Positions 21,253-28,704 of a stretch of 40,005 nt of DNA are shown here, piece after piece. Position 1 is the first letter of the stretch; each line of letters opens with the position of its first letter. Origin of the DNA: Vibrio sp. S9_S30. Lineage in GTDB: Bacteria > Pseudomonadota > Gammaproteobacteria > Enterobacterales > Vibrionaceae. The notes under the pieces were generated by a model. The model did no database searches, was not told the DNA's origin, and saw nothing but the letters and a program-made list of their open reading frames with translations. The stretch covers positions 1 through 40,005 of the forward strand of contig NZ_JAAUWT010000027.1 of the NCBI RefSeq assembly GCF_014694455.1. Reading direction: 5' to 3'. The translations under genes and the position numbers were made by a program.

Positions 21253-22225
21253 GAACAGTGATTCCAGAACAATAAGGGGCTTGATTCCACTCGCATATCA
21301 CATCGCTTTGAGGGGCGTTGATGATCAGAGAGTGCGCGTTGAATTGGTGCGCGATGTGGTCGAGGTACGAACGGCGGATCGTACCGCCGAGCTGATGTTC
21401 ACGCTTCACGTATTCTTCTAATGCCGATTGAAGCGCGAGGCGGTTAACCAATTGGTTAGGGGCGCTGACCTCTTTCACATCAATATCAATGTTGTAATTC
21501 ACTATCGCGGCGCTTTTCACCGTGACCGTGTCCGATTCTTGCGCGATGTCGGGACGGGTTAAATACCGTTGCACCAACTCAACGAGTGAATCTGAAGCAC
21601 TGCCGTTGCCTTCAAACGCCAAAATTCGAACTTCTACTTGTCCGCTTTGCGGCACCACCATTCGAGCTCGCGCCGATTTCGGTCTTGCCACGCCTTCTGT
21701 GGGGGTGAACTCATAACGCATCACCACCACATTTTCGGATTCGGCATGCACCGACATTAACGGGCGCTCACCTACGGTTAATGCGTGGAACTCGTACCCC
21801 GTTCGGGTGCCCGTAGTGGACAATCCATACGGCGCGAGCGCATACCGTAAAAGCAGTGATTCGTCCGATTCCATCACCGCGTCTTGCGGCGGGAACGTAT
21901 TCGGGTTCGCGGGGGTAATAACTTGTCGTTTAAGATTCAAGCGTGACACAATGAGATCCACCATTTGTGAATCGGTCACCGTGTCACTAAAGTTTTGCAT
22001 GGCTCTGTGGCTTTCGTTTCTCAATTCTGCTTGGCGAAACAACACCATCACATCAAGCAAGACGGCGGCGGTTTCATTGGGGCTACGCAACCCCGCCGCG
22101 AGCTGCTGGGCGGCTGCCTCTCCAAGCTTTGCCGTTGCATGAGGAATAAAGAACTCTGTAATAAAGCGCTCGCGCATGTCGGAGAATTCCGGCACGCGAA
22201 AAAGATCAGGAATGGCTTGCGTCAT
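21230..22225 (-). CDS. Baseplate wedge protein gpJ-like
   Basis: A 331-aa baseplate J family protein. Visible family traits: a QQLAAGLRSPNETAAVLLDVMVL N-terminal region, ANPNTFPPQDAVMESDESLLLRYALAPYGLSTTGTRTGYEFHALTVG (the 'eSD..lr.r..la......Gt..ay...A' pattern), ARMVVPQSGQVEVRILAFEGNG and the tail part SAAIVNYNIDIDVKEVSAPNQLVNRLALQSALEEYV. Start overlaps the gpW-like gene by 4 bases (ATGA). Confidence 0.92.
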   Translation of the reverse strand: MTQAIPDLFRVPEFSDMRERFITEFFIPHATAKLGEAAAQQLAAGLRSPNETAAVLLDVMVLFRQAELRNESHRAMQNFSDTVTDSQMVDLIVSRLNLKRQVITPANPNTFPPQDAVMESDESLLLRYALAPYGLSTTGTRTGYEFHALTVGERPLMSVHAESENVVVMRYEFTPTEGVARPKSARARMVVPQSGQVEVRILAFEGNGSASDSLVELVQRYLTRPDIAQESDTVTVKSAAIVNYNIDIDVKEVSAPNQLVNRLALQSALEEYVKREHQLGGTIRRSYLDHIAHQFNAHSLIINAPQSDVICEWNQAPYCSGITVHVQPREF

Positions 22226-22554
22226 AGAATGTTCGCCTCCACTACAGCGCCTTTGTAATTAAATCGAACACGAACGCGAAAACCCGCCCCTTCAATCGAC
22301 ACCAACACCACAGGATCACGAACTTCACTCAACTCATTACTGGGATTCGCAATGATTCGGTGAATCTGGTTTGTGGCTTTCATTTGGTTTTCAGGGTTGG
22401 CGATGTCGCCCAGCTTTCGAAACTCCCCCCCAACATTGCGGCGTTTTTCACGGGTGCCGATTTGGGTGGTAATGGCGCGAGAAAGCCGCGCTTTCAATTG
22501 CTCCACCCCGCTCACTGTTCGCCCAGTGTGCGGGTCTATACCGATTTGGCTCAT
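22222..22554 (-). CDS. Baseplate protein gpW / gp25-like
   Basis: A 110-aa protein of the gp25/gpW family. It begins MSQIGIDPHTGRTVSGVEQLKARLSRAITTQIGTREKRRNVGGEF, with the typical 'i..iL.T..GtR......G' pattern, and continues ATNQIHRIIANPSNELSEVRDPVVLVSIEGAGFRVRVRFNYKG. In T4 the equivalent primes sheath polymerisation. It is followed by gpJ with a 4-base overlap. Confidence 0.88.
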   Translation of the reverse strand: MSQIGIDPHTGRTVSGVEQLKARLSRAITTQIGTREKRRNVGGEFRKLGDIANPENQMKATNQIHRIIANPSNELSEVRDPVVLVSIEGAGFRVRVRFNYKGAVVEANIL

Positions 22555-22566
22555 GATTGTCTCTCG

Positions 22567-23292
22567 CTAGATGGGTGTTGACGTCGGATCGCCGTCTTTA
22601 TCATTGTGCGTGTGAGTTTCTACTTTCTTGCCTGCCACCGAACAACTGATCATCGTTGCCCCGTTATTGCCCAGCGCAAACGCGCCCGGTGCGTAACTCG
22701 TCACCGACAATGTTTTAATTCCTGCGCTGACGTCCAGCGCTCCAGTGATGTCCACTTTGCCTTTCTGGCTGTGCATGCCTTGGGTCGTCGCAGCGCTCGC
22801 GGTTCGGTTGTAGTTCGTCGTGGTTACGTTGACTGAATCCGCCGCTTGCAGATTAAATTCAGGGGTGACAAAGGTGACGGTTTTCGACGCTTCAAGCCGA
22901 TGATTTCCCTCACTGTCGGTGGAGACTCGAAACACATCATTAAAGCGGGTGTACATGATGTTTGGGTCTGTGCTGTCGGGTTCATCCCCGTTTTGATACA
23001 TGGGCGATAATGCCACGGCTTGGGCTTCATCTTTCCCGCCGCTTAGGTTGAGAACGATCATTTGCTCGCCAATGGTCGGGGCTCGCCAAGTCAATACGTC
23101 CCCCGCGTAACTCGGCACCCACGGGATGAGAGGGGATACATATTCATTGTCCCCGCCTCGTCCGAAGTCAATCACCGCTTTTCGACCTTCTACCCGTTTC
23201 ACGTTGCCCACGCGAATCAAGTTATCCGCTTGACGCTCTAGCGCTTCAACTCGGTTAACTAAATTCAGGATTTGTTTGTGTATCCCTTTCAT
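22567..23292 (-). CDS. Baseplate spike protein (gpV-like)
   Basis: 241 aa from the ATG at 23292, which has AGAGAGGG upstream; the track continues to 23319 without a ribosome site. The N-terminal OB-fold part (NLIRVGNVKRVEGRKAVIDFGRGGDNEYVSPLIPWVPSYAGDVLTWRAPTIGEQMIVL) is the gpV hallmark. A beta-helical C-terminal half ends in HTHNDKDGDP, the His-x-His metal-binding tip of membrane-piercing spikes. It is trimeric in known relatives. Confidence 0.9.
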   Translation of the reverse strand: MKGIHKQILNLVNRVEALERQADNLIRVGNVKRVEGRKAVIDFGRGGDNEYVSPLIPWVPSYAGDVLTWRAPTIGEQMIVLNLSGGKDEAQAVALSPMYQNGDEPDSTDPNIMYTRFNDVFRVSTDSEGNHRLEASKTVTFVTPEFNLQAADSVNVTTTNYNRTASAATTQGMHSQKGKVDITGALDVSAGIKTLSVTSYAPGAFALGNNGATMISCSVAGKKVETHTHNDKDGDPTSTPI

Positions 23293-23815
23293 AAACCCTC
23301 TCTGTTTCCCCGCTTTCACTGACGTCTATCGCGTTTAAAATAAACGCGGGGTGGTCTACTGAGCCGTAGCGAATGGTTTGTTCAAACTTGATGGCATAAC
23401 CGTGATCGTTGGTTTCCCATTTCAGCGGGTAGCCTTGGATTTCCACGGCAGTATCAACACAGCGATGTTCACTCGCTAACGCGGGGTGCTCCCCTAAACG
23501 CTGAGGGTTCGTAAATGTCTCTTGAGCAATTTCACCACGAACAAAACCGCCAATGTTCGCCGCCGCAATACTGGCTTTATTCAAGTTTTTGGGCGCTTTG
23601 ATCAGCACCGTCACTTCAAGCGTGTCTTGTTGCCGGCCATCATTGGCAAAACTGGTTTCCACAATCTCAGGCAACGGCAATTTAATGAAAGGGCAAGGCT
23701 TACCCTGTTTTTCGGGCTCGTCGTCGTACTGCACCACTGCCCGCCCTTGGGTAAGCGTCGATAACAGGGCATGCAACAACTCAACGTAATCACCCAGATT
23801 GTTGATGTAATTCAT
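23255..23815 (-). CDS. Tail completion / neck protein (unassigned family)
   Basis: A 186-aa protein between the minor-tail-like protein and the spike, overlapping both (26 and 38 bases). It has a small-domain pattern: NNLGDYVELLHALLSTLTQGRAVVQYDDEPEKQGKPCPFIKLPLPEI, then ALEVTVLIKAPKN-type beta strands and a long loop. Position suggests a tail terminator or head-tail connector, as minor proteins of this size sit here in related phages. No motif makes it certain. Confidence 0.6.
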   Translation of the reverse strand: MNYINNLGDYVELLHALLSTLTQGRAVVQYDDEPEKQGKPCPFIKLPLPEIVETSFANDGRQQDTLEVTVLIKAPKNLNKASIAAANIGGFVRGEIAQETFTNPQRLGEHPALASEHRCVDTAVEIQGYPLKWETNDHGYAIKFEQTIRYGSVDHPAFILNAIDVSESGETERVYERDTQTNPEFS

Positions 23816-24344
23816 TTAGAAAGTACTCTTTGAACACGTCTTGAATTTCCAGCTCTAACTTGGCGACCACGTCGGAGGCTTCGCCATTGATGTCTTCGCG
23901 AACAACGACGGGCTGGGGTGATTTGCGTGGGCGGCGTTGCCCTTTTGGTAAAGGCTTACGACGCTTCCCACCTCGCTTGGGGCGTTCTCTTAATCGACGC
24001 CAAATAAGCAGGGGGCTGTTGTTGATGGATTGCACGAACGCACCTTTATAGAACCGTTCCCCGCCGGACAACACGCCCCCGGAAACGGTTTCATAATCGC
24101 GCGCGTACGCCAGATTGATAGGTTGTATCCCGTACCAAACTGACGTTTTCCCGCCTTTTACTTTCGACGCCTTCACTCTTCGTCTCCCCGCTGTAGAGCG
24201 GATACGAAGCTCATACCCTAAACGACGTAACGATTCGCGCATCAACCATTTCTTTGTGTGTTTCAGCGCCTCATCAGCGCACTTTCTCACGAACACAATA
24301 TCGAAATATTTTGCGTCACTGACGTCTAGGGTCATTTGCATCAT
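23790..24344 (-). CDS. Minor tail / head completion protein (gpZ-like candidate)
   Basis: 184 aa from the ATG at 24344, which overlaps the preceding stop as ATGA; the TTG at 24359 is less likely. MQMTLDVSDAKYFDIVFVRKCADEALKHTKKWLMRESLRRL is followed by a very basic centre (RPKRGGKRRKPLPKGQRRPRKSPQP), with an acidic C-terminal helix. Basic, helical proteins of this size at the neck are often minor tail or head-completion proteins of lambda gpZ type. The assignment rests on position and composition. Confidence 0.6.
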   Translation of the reverse strand: MMQMTLDVSDAKYFDIVFVRKCADEALKHTKKWLMRESLRRLGYELRIRSTAGRRRVKASKVKGGKTSVWYGIQPINLAYARDYETVSGGVLSGGERFYKGAFVQSINNSPLLIWRRLRERPKRGGKRRKPLPKGQRRPRKSPQPVVVREDINGEASDVVAKLELEIQDVFKEYFLNELHQQSG

Positions 24345-24601
24345 CGTGTCGGAGTCCAATCTATATCAGGGGTATCTTTGAGCAGTTGCAACGTATGAAC
24401 ATAGGTTGTCGTGTTTTCGCGCTGGCTGGCGATCACTTCGAACTGCTCCCCAACAGGGGAAGTGCACACGGTGCCTTTTTCCAAAACCCCGTTAAAGCTT
24501 TTTAGAATGTGCGTGCTGTTTTTAAAACGGTAACGGCAAGGCATCACAGCCCCGCCGATGTTCCAGTTTTTGCCAAACGCACGGTTAATGCGCGTATCCA
24601 T
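24341..24601 (-). CDS. Head-tail joining protein candidate
   Basis: An 86-aa protein starting at the ATG at 24601 (TAATG with the previous stop). 'MPCRYRFKNSTHILKSFNGVLEKGTVCTSPVGEQFEVIASQREN' is beta-rich. It follows the capsid decoration-like gene, as head-tail joining proteins do. I do not recognise a family by motif. Confidence 0.55.
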   Translation of the reverse strand: MDTRINRAFGKNWNIGGAVMPCRYRFKNSTHILKSFNGVLEKGTVCTSPVGEQFEVIASQRENTTTYVHTLQLLKDTPDIDWTPTR

Positions 24602-24933
24602 TAAAGAATGCCGGGTAAATACAAGGCATTTTTACCGTGTTCCACAATGAACGCGCCGATGGGGTTGTCGTCGCCAACGGTCGATTTCGTAACGGTGAAC
24701 TCGTTGGTGCCCGAATCGAAATAGGCGTACTCCCCGTCGTAGTTTGGCGTATCGCCAGCTTTAAGCGGGAAACCTACAAATACCCCTTGAACCTCTCCGG
24801 TAAAGTTTTCACCTTCGCCGACTGTCATCGCTGGGATGACAAGAACCACACCTATTTTGATAGGCTTGCCGTATTCCACCCCGCCAGCAGGTGCGGTTAG
24901 AGTTAAGTTTTCGTTGTTAGCTAGTAAGCGCAT
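24601..24933 (-). CDS. Head decoration / capsid accessory protein (DUF2190-like)
   Basis: A 110-aa protein with the pattern of DUF2190-type phage head proteins: an N-terminal 'LT.TAPAGGVEYGKPIKIGVVLVIPAMTVGEGE' stretch, then 'GVFVGFPLKAGDTPNYDGEYAYFDSGTNEFT', and a C-terminal 'PIGAFIVEHGKNALYLPGIL'. It follows the capsid gene and a terminator. These proteins fit the trimeric decoration or head-stabilising role; inferred. Confidence 0.8.
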   Translation of the reverse strand: MRLLANNENLTLTAPAGGVEYGKPIKIGVVLVIPAMTVGEGENFTGEVQGVFVGFPLKAGDTPNYDGEYAYFDSGTNEFTVTKSTVGDDNPIGAFIVEHGKNALYLPGIL

Positions 24934-24956
24934 AAATCAAATCTCTTTAAAGAAAA

Positions 24957-24988
24957 AACAAAAACGCCACCCGTTAAGGTGGCGCTTT
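24957..24988 (-). terminator. Terminator after the capsid gene
   Basis: CGCCACC and GGTGGCG form a 7-bp stem around CGTTAA with T-rich sequence on the leftward strand, between the capsid and decoration genes. It would boost capsid over downstream genes. Confidence 0.8.
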
Positions 24989-25030
24989 ATGGTTGTTTAA
25001 CACATAGCCTTTTAACTATGTACGATATGG

Positions 25031-27061
25031 TTAAGCAGGGGCTTTAATGTTTTGCTTCATTACCCCTTTGCGGCATACCGCTTTGATAACCGAGTCTATG
25101 TAGATACGCACCGTTGCCCCGTCGGATTTCCATTCTTCTTTGGTTTCTACCTGAACGCCGTCGGCGTCTTCGTGGTAACCTTCCACAAACGAAATATGGT
25201 CATTGTTAGCAAAGGCAAAAGCAACATCCATTCCCGCCAAATCAGCCAAACCCTGAACACGGTTGAACGCTTCAAACGCTTCATTTGGTTCGTCTTTGAT
25301 GGTTTCCGCTTTGATAAGCGCGCTAGCTGTCTTGGCACGTTGATTCGACGTTAGATACGTTTCAGGATTCAAGTACAGCGGGTTACCTTCACTGGTTTTG
25401 GCATCTGCCATTACACCCGACATTTTGGCGAGGGTTGTTTGGTCAATCAGCCCATCCACTTCGTTCTCTGCTGTTTTACTGAATAGCTTTTTCCCATCCT
25501 TTAGGTTTGGATTGGTGGTCAGCAACTTAATCAAGGAATCCGCTGGCACTTGAGCACAGTTTCGCACCGCTTTTTGAACTTGAGATGTGATAAAATCAAA
25601 CTTATCGCTCATGATAAGTTCACGACTCACTTGAATTTCGTAACCCAATGTAGAGAGCACCGCTGTGTCACCATCGGCTTTTAGCTTGATTTGAGTAAAC
25701 TTACCGCCTTCGGTTTTCACATCTGGCTTACCAAGGTCATTCATGAACAAAATGTCATTGGTGCCAAATTTCATGGGCTGGCGTTTTACCAACGGCGCGT
25801 GCCATGATTCCAGATTCGCCACTTCGTTAATGATCAACGCGCCCACATGCGTTTCCATGATTTCACCCAGCGAATGGGTGTTATTGGTGAACGCATGGGC
25901 AACTAGCTTTTTCTTAGGCATTTGAGTGGCTGCTGTGTCACCCACATAAACCGCATGAGCGCGCAGGGCTTCGGTGGCACTCATATGGCGATACGGGTTG
26001 TTCTCATCCCACTTACATGCGTTAAGACGAGCACCAAAGTAGTTGCTCAGATTTTCATTTGCGGCGGTGGCGGTTAACGCCGTTACCACCACACCCGCAG
26101 GGGCTGGGGATTGAGGGTTGCCCCCTTCTGGATTGCCATTATCACCATCGGGTTGTGGCTCTAAGAACGCCAGTAACTTAATACGGGCGCTCTCGATGTC
26201 GATGTCCATATCTTCCAGGCATTGCGCTTTGAGCTTGGCGGCTTTTGGGTGTTTAGCAAACAGGGCGGTAATGCCGCTGCGGCGATCTTTTTCTTGTTTC
26301 TTAAAATCTTCTACTGTTGGATCTGGCATTAGTTCGTTTCCTGCTGTCAGTTTGTTAGGGGTGTGCGTTGTTTCGGGTTCGGTTGGCGGTTCGCCACCGT
26401 CTTCCATATCGCCGTTGTCTTGCCACTTTGCTACCAGTGGCTCAGGCGCGTTAAATGCTTTCAAATTTTTCAGTTTTGGCGCGTCAGAAAGTGACGCCTC
26501 TAGGCTGTCGGTTTCGTTGTCGTAAATCCCTGTACAGAAACCCTCATCCACGGCGGTTTGAGCACTGAGCCAACGATCCGAATGCGCCACGCTTTCTCTA
26601 ATTTCTTCTTCTGATTTGCCTGTTTTACTGGCAAACGTAGACATCATTTGATCATTAATGATTTCGGCTTCATCGGCACGAGCGCGCATTTCTGACGCTC
26701 TGCCGTGCGCCCATCCGTGGCACTCGTGATACATAATGCGCGCCGTGGGTCTAATCAATCGTTCATCACACGCCATCAAAATGGCGGTACTGATTGAGGC
26801 ACAAACGGAATCAACAATTCCGGTGATGCGTCCTTTGTAATCTTTAAGCGCGGCGTAAATTGCCCAGCCTTCGTCTACTTCACCACCATCAGTGTGAAAT
26901 CGAATCGTGAGGTCTTTGTCACCATGGGCGTACAATTCATTGAGCATCACCTGAGACGAAATATCCCAGCGCCCAATGTCGCCATACAAAAAAAGCGTCA
27001 CGCTTTCGGCGGACGCTTTCAATTTGTACCAGCTTGGTTTGCTTTCGTTATTCTTTGGCAT
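25031..27061 (-). CDS. Fused ClpP-type prohead protease and major capsid protein
   Basis: A 676-aa single protein holding two head functions. Residues ~15-195 are a ClpP-like serine protease: nucleophile Ser89 in DSVCASISTA, His112 in RIMYHECHGW. ~195-330 is a charged, disordered linker that may act as scaffold. ~330-676 is an HK97-type capsid protein (LGEIMETHVGALIINEVANLESWHAPLVKRQPMKF, SRELIMSDKFDFITSQVQKAVRN, GNPLYLNPETYLTSN). The frame is continuous with no ribosome site between the two parts. VHML-like phages share this fusion, to my knowledge. Self-cleavage during maturation would separate the parts. The start overlaps the portal gene by 14 bases. Confidence 0.93.
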   Translation of the reverse strand: MPKNNESKPSWYKLKASAESVTLFLYGDIGRWDISSQVMLNELYAHGDKDLTIRFHTDGGEVDEGWAIYAALKDYKGRITGIVDSVCASISTAILMACDERLIRPTARIMYHECHGWAHGRASEMRARADEAEIINDQMMSTFASKTGKSEEEIRESVAHSDRWLSAQTAVDEGFCTGIYDNETDSLEASLSDAPKLKNLKAFNAPEPLVAKWQDNGDMEDGGEPPTEPETTHTPNKLTAGNELMPDPTVEDFKKQEKDRRSGITALFAKHPKAAKLKAQCLEDMDIDIESARIKLLAFLEPQPDGDNGNPEGGNPQSPAPAGVVVTALTATAANENLSNYFGARLNACKWDENNPYRHMSATEALRAHAVYVGDTAATQMPKKKLVAHAFTNNTHSLGEIMETHVGALIINEVANLESWHAPLVKRQPMKFGTNDILFMNDLGKPDVKTEGGKFTQIKLKADGDTAVLSTLGYEIQVSRELIMSDKFDFITSQVQKAVRNCAQVPADSLIKLLTTNPNLKDGKKLFSKTAENEVDGLIDQTTLAKMSGVMADAKTSEGNPLYLNPETYLTSNQRAKTASALIKAETIKDEPNEAFEAFNRVQGLADLAGMDVAFAFANNDHISFVEGYHEDADGVQVETKEEWKSDGATVRIYIDSVIKAVCRKGVMKQNIKAPA

Positions 27062-28481
27062 CGTCGTTGCCTTTTTGGTTGGTTAGCGTTTCAGTAATCA
27101 CCCCCAGAAAGTCGGTGAGCTCTAGGGCTTCAATCTCGTCTTTCTCGGTTTTGTACATTTCCAGAATGCTGCTCACGTTCAACCCTCTTTCGGCTAATGC
27201 TTTGGTGAGCGGCAACATGCCGATTTCATTCAACATCTTGATGGACATCGCCTCTTTGTATGGGTCTATCCACGGCATTACTGGCCCTGTAAATGTGACG
27301 TCGTACAGCGTTTCCCAATCGAGATCACGCGGGGGGACAATCACACCACTGATGATCGCCGCGCTTAACCACCGCTCATACGCGGGGCGCACGTGGTGGC
27401 GAATCATCAACGCTCGTAACATGATGTAACCCGCCCAACGGTCGATCATTTCTTGCCGCTGAGCGGAATACGACTTGTTGTAAATCCCGGTCACAGCCGA
27501 GTTATTCACCCCTGCCGCGCCCGTAATACTCCGTTGTTGGTGCTGAATGTGAATATCGGAACTTTCCGACCCTTTTCCAGATTCCAACGTGTCGAAATCG
27601 TCATCCTTATTTGCTTCAATTACATTGCCATGGTCGAAAGTCAGCGGTTCGTCGTAGTCGTCATCTTCACCCTGTTCATCTACATGTTTTTGCTTATTCT
27701 TTTTGTGGATTAGCACGATACGTGCTGCCACCAATCGTCCAAGCCTGACAGCGTCTTCGTACTCTTTTAAGTTGTGAATGGTCAGTAATGCCGGGGCTAA
27801 CTTGGATATACCCCGTAACGCACCAATTCGGGTACTGTGCTTAGGGTGTAGAATTTGGTTCACTTCAATAAACAGGGGCTTTTGTGAAAACGCGGACAAA
27901 TCCGGCACAAAGTAATAGCCCTCGGTTCGGTTGTACGCGCCGAGCTGAACCCCGTTTACAATGTTCTTTTTACTGTCGGATAAATCGGCGGGTATGTGGT
28001 CACATTCAAACGGCTCTATCCCAAAGGGGACACGCCCTAAATAGGGGTGGTCGCCGTGTTCGTAAACCCTTGAAAATGCCTCTCCGTCTCGTACAGTGGC
28101 GCGCAGTAAAAGCAGTTCGCTGTCAGCGCGTGAGGTTCGACCGTCCATGCACCATGTTGGGCCGGCGTTTTCGTAAGCTCGCTGAATCTGTTTTGCTAAT
28201 TCGTTATCGACCGTACCATCACGCCGTTTGGGCTGGGGTTGAACAATCAGCCCATCGGCTCCAATCACACACTTTCCCAGCTCGTCCAATGCAGTGGCAA
28301 CGATCGGATAATTCTCTTCAAAGTATCTCGCCTGTTGCGCCAGCGGTAACTGGCTAACTCGCGCCAGCTCAGAGGCGTGTTTGTTAGACTTAGGTGGACG
28401 CTTGCCGCTTTTGGGGCGTAACGCCTCATAGTTGGCAGAGAGTTTCTTCCCAAGCCAAGGTATTTTTTGAATGATTCCCAT
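27048..28481 (-). CDS. Portal protein (lambda gpB type)
   Basis: A 477-aa portal, the dodecameric ring through which DNA enters the head. Family landmarks: YPIVATALDELGKCVIGADGLIVQPQP near the N-terminus, RADSELLLLRATVRDGEAFSRVYEHG, GYYFVPD, ILHPKHSTRIGALRGISKLAPALLTIHNLKEYEDAVRLGRLVAARIVLIHKK and a C-terminal PPRDLDWETLYDVTFTGPVMPWIDPYKE. Length is normal. It lies between the small joining protein and the protease-capsid fusion. Confidence 0.93.
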   Translation of the reverse strand: MGIIQKIPWLGKKLSANYEALRPKSGKRPPKSNKHASELARVSQLPLAQQARYFEENYPIVATALDELGKCVIGADGLIVQPQPKRRDGTVDNELAKQIQRAYENAGPTWCMDGRTSRADSELLLLRATVRDGEAFSRVYEHGDHPYLGRVPFGIEPFECDHIPADLSDSKKNIVNGVQLGAYNRTEGYYFVPDLSAFSQKPLFIEVNQILHPKHSTRIGALRGISKLAPALLTIHNLKEYEDAVRLGRLVAARIVLIHKKNKQKHVDEQGEDDDYDEPLTFDHGNVIEANKDDDFDTLESGKGSESSDIHIQHQQRSITGAAGVNNSAVTGIYNKSYSAQRQEMIDRWAGYIMLRALMIRHHVRPAYERWLSAAIISGVIVPPRDLDWETLYDVTFTGPVMPWIDPYKEAMSIKMLNEIGMLPLTKALAERGLNVSSILEMYKTEKDEIEALELTDFLGVITETLTNQKGNDDAKE

Positions 28482-28482
28482 A

Positions 28483-28704
28483 TCACACCTTTGGTCGATA
28501 TTGTCGCGTGCGCGGCTTTCTTGATGTCGTTAAGCGAGCAATAGAGGATCTGGTTTCTCGGATGCCGTCTTGCACTTGCTTTAGGCTGGCGCGTTGCAGC
28601 TCTCGGTCGTCTTCGTCTCTGACCTTTTGCCCCTCTTTGAGGATTTCACGCTCAGTGCTTTCATACTCCGTCAATCGTTGCCGGAGTTGTTCCAGTTGAG
28701 TCAT
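28483..28704 (-). CDS. Small head-tail joining protein in the gpW slot
   Basis: A 73-aa helical, highly charged protein between large terminase and portal, exactly where lambda-type phages encode gpW. It starts as TAATG with the terminase stop, and the portal starts just after its own TGA. The sequence is coiled-coil-like (LRQRLTEYESTEREILKEGQKVRDEDDRELQRASLKQVQDG) with a basic C-terminus (RKPRTRQYRPK) that may contact DNA. Confidence 0.7.
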   Translation of the reverse strand: MTQLEQLRQRLTEYESTEREILKEGQKVRDEDDRELQRASLKQVQDGIRETRSSIARLTTSRKPRTRQYRPKV

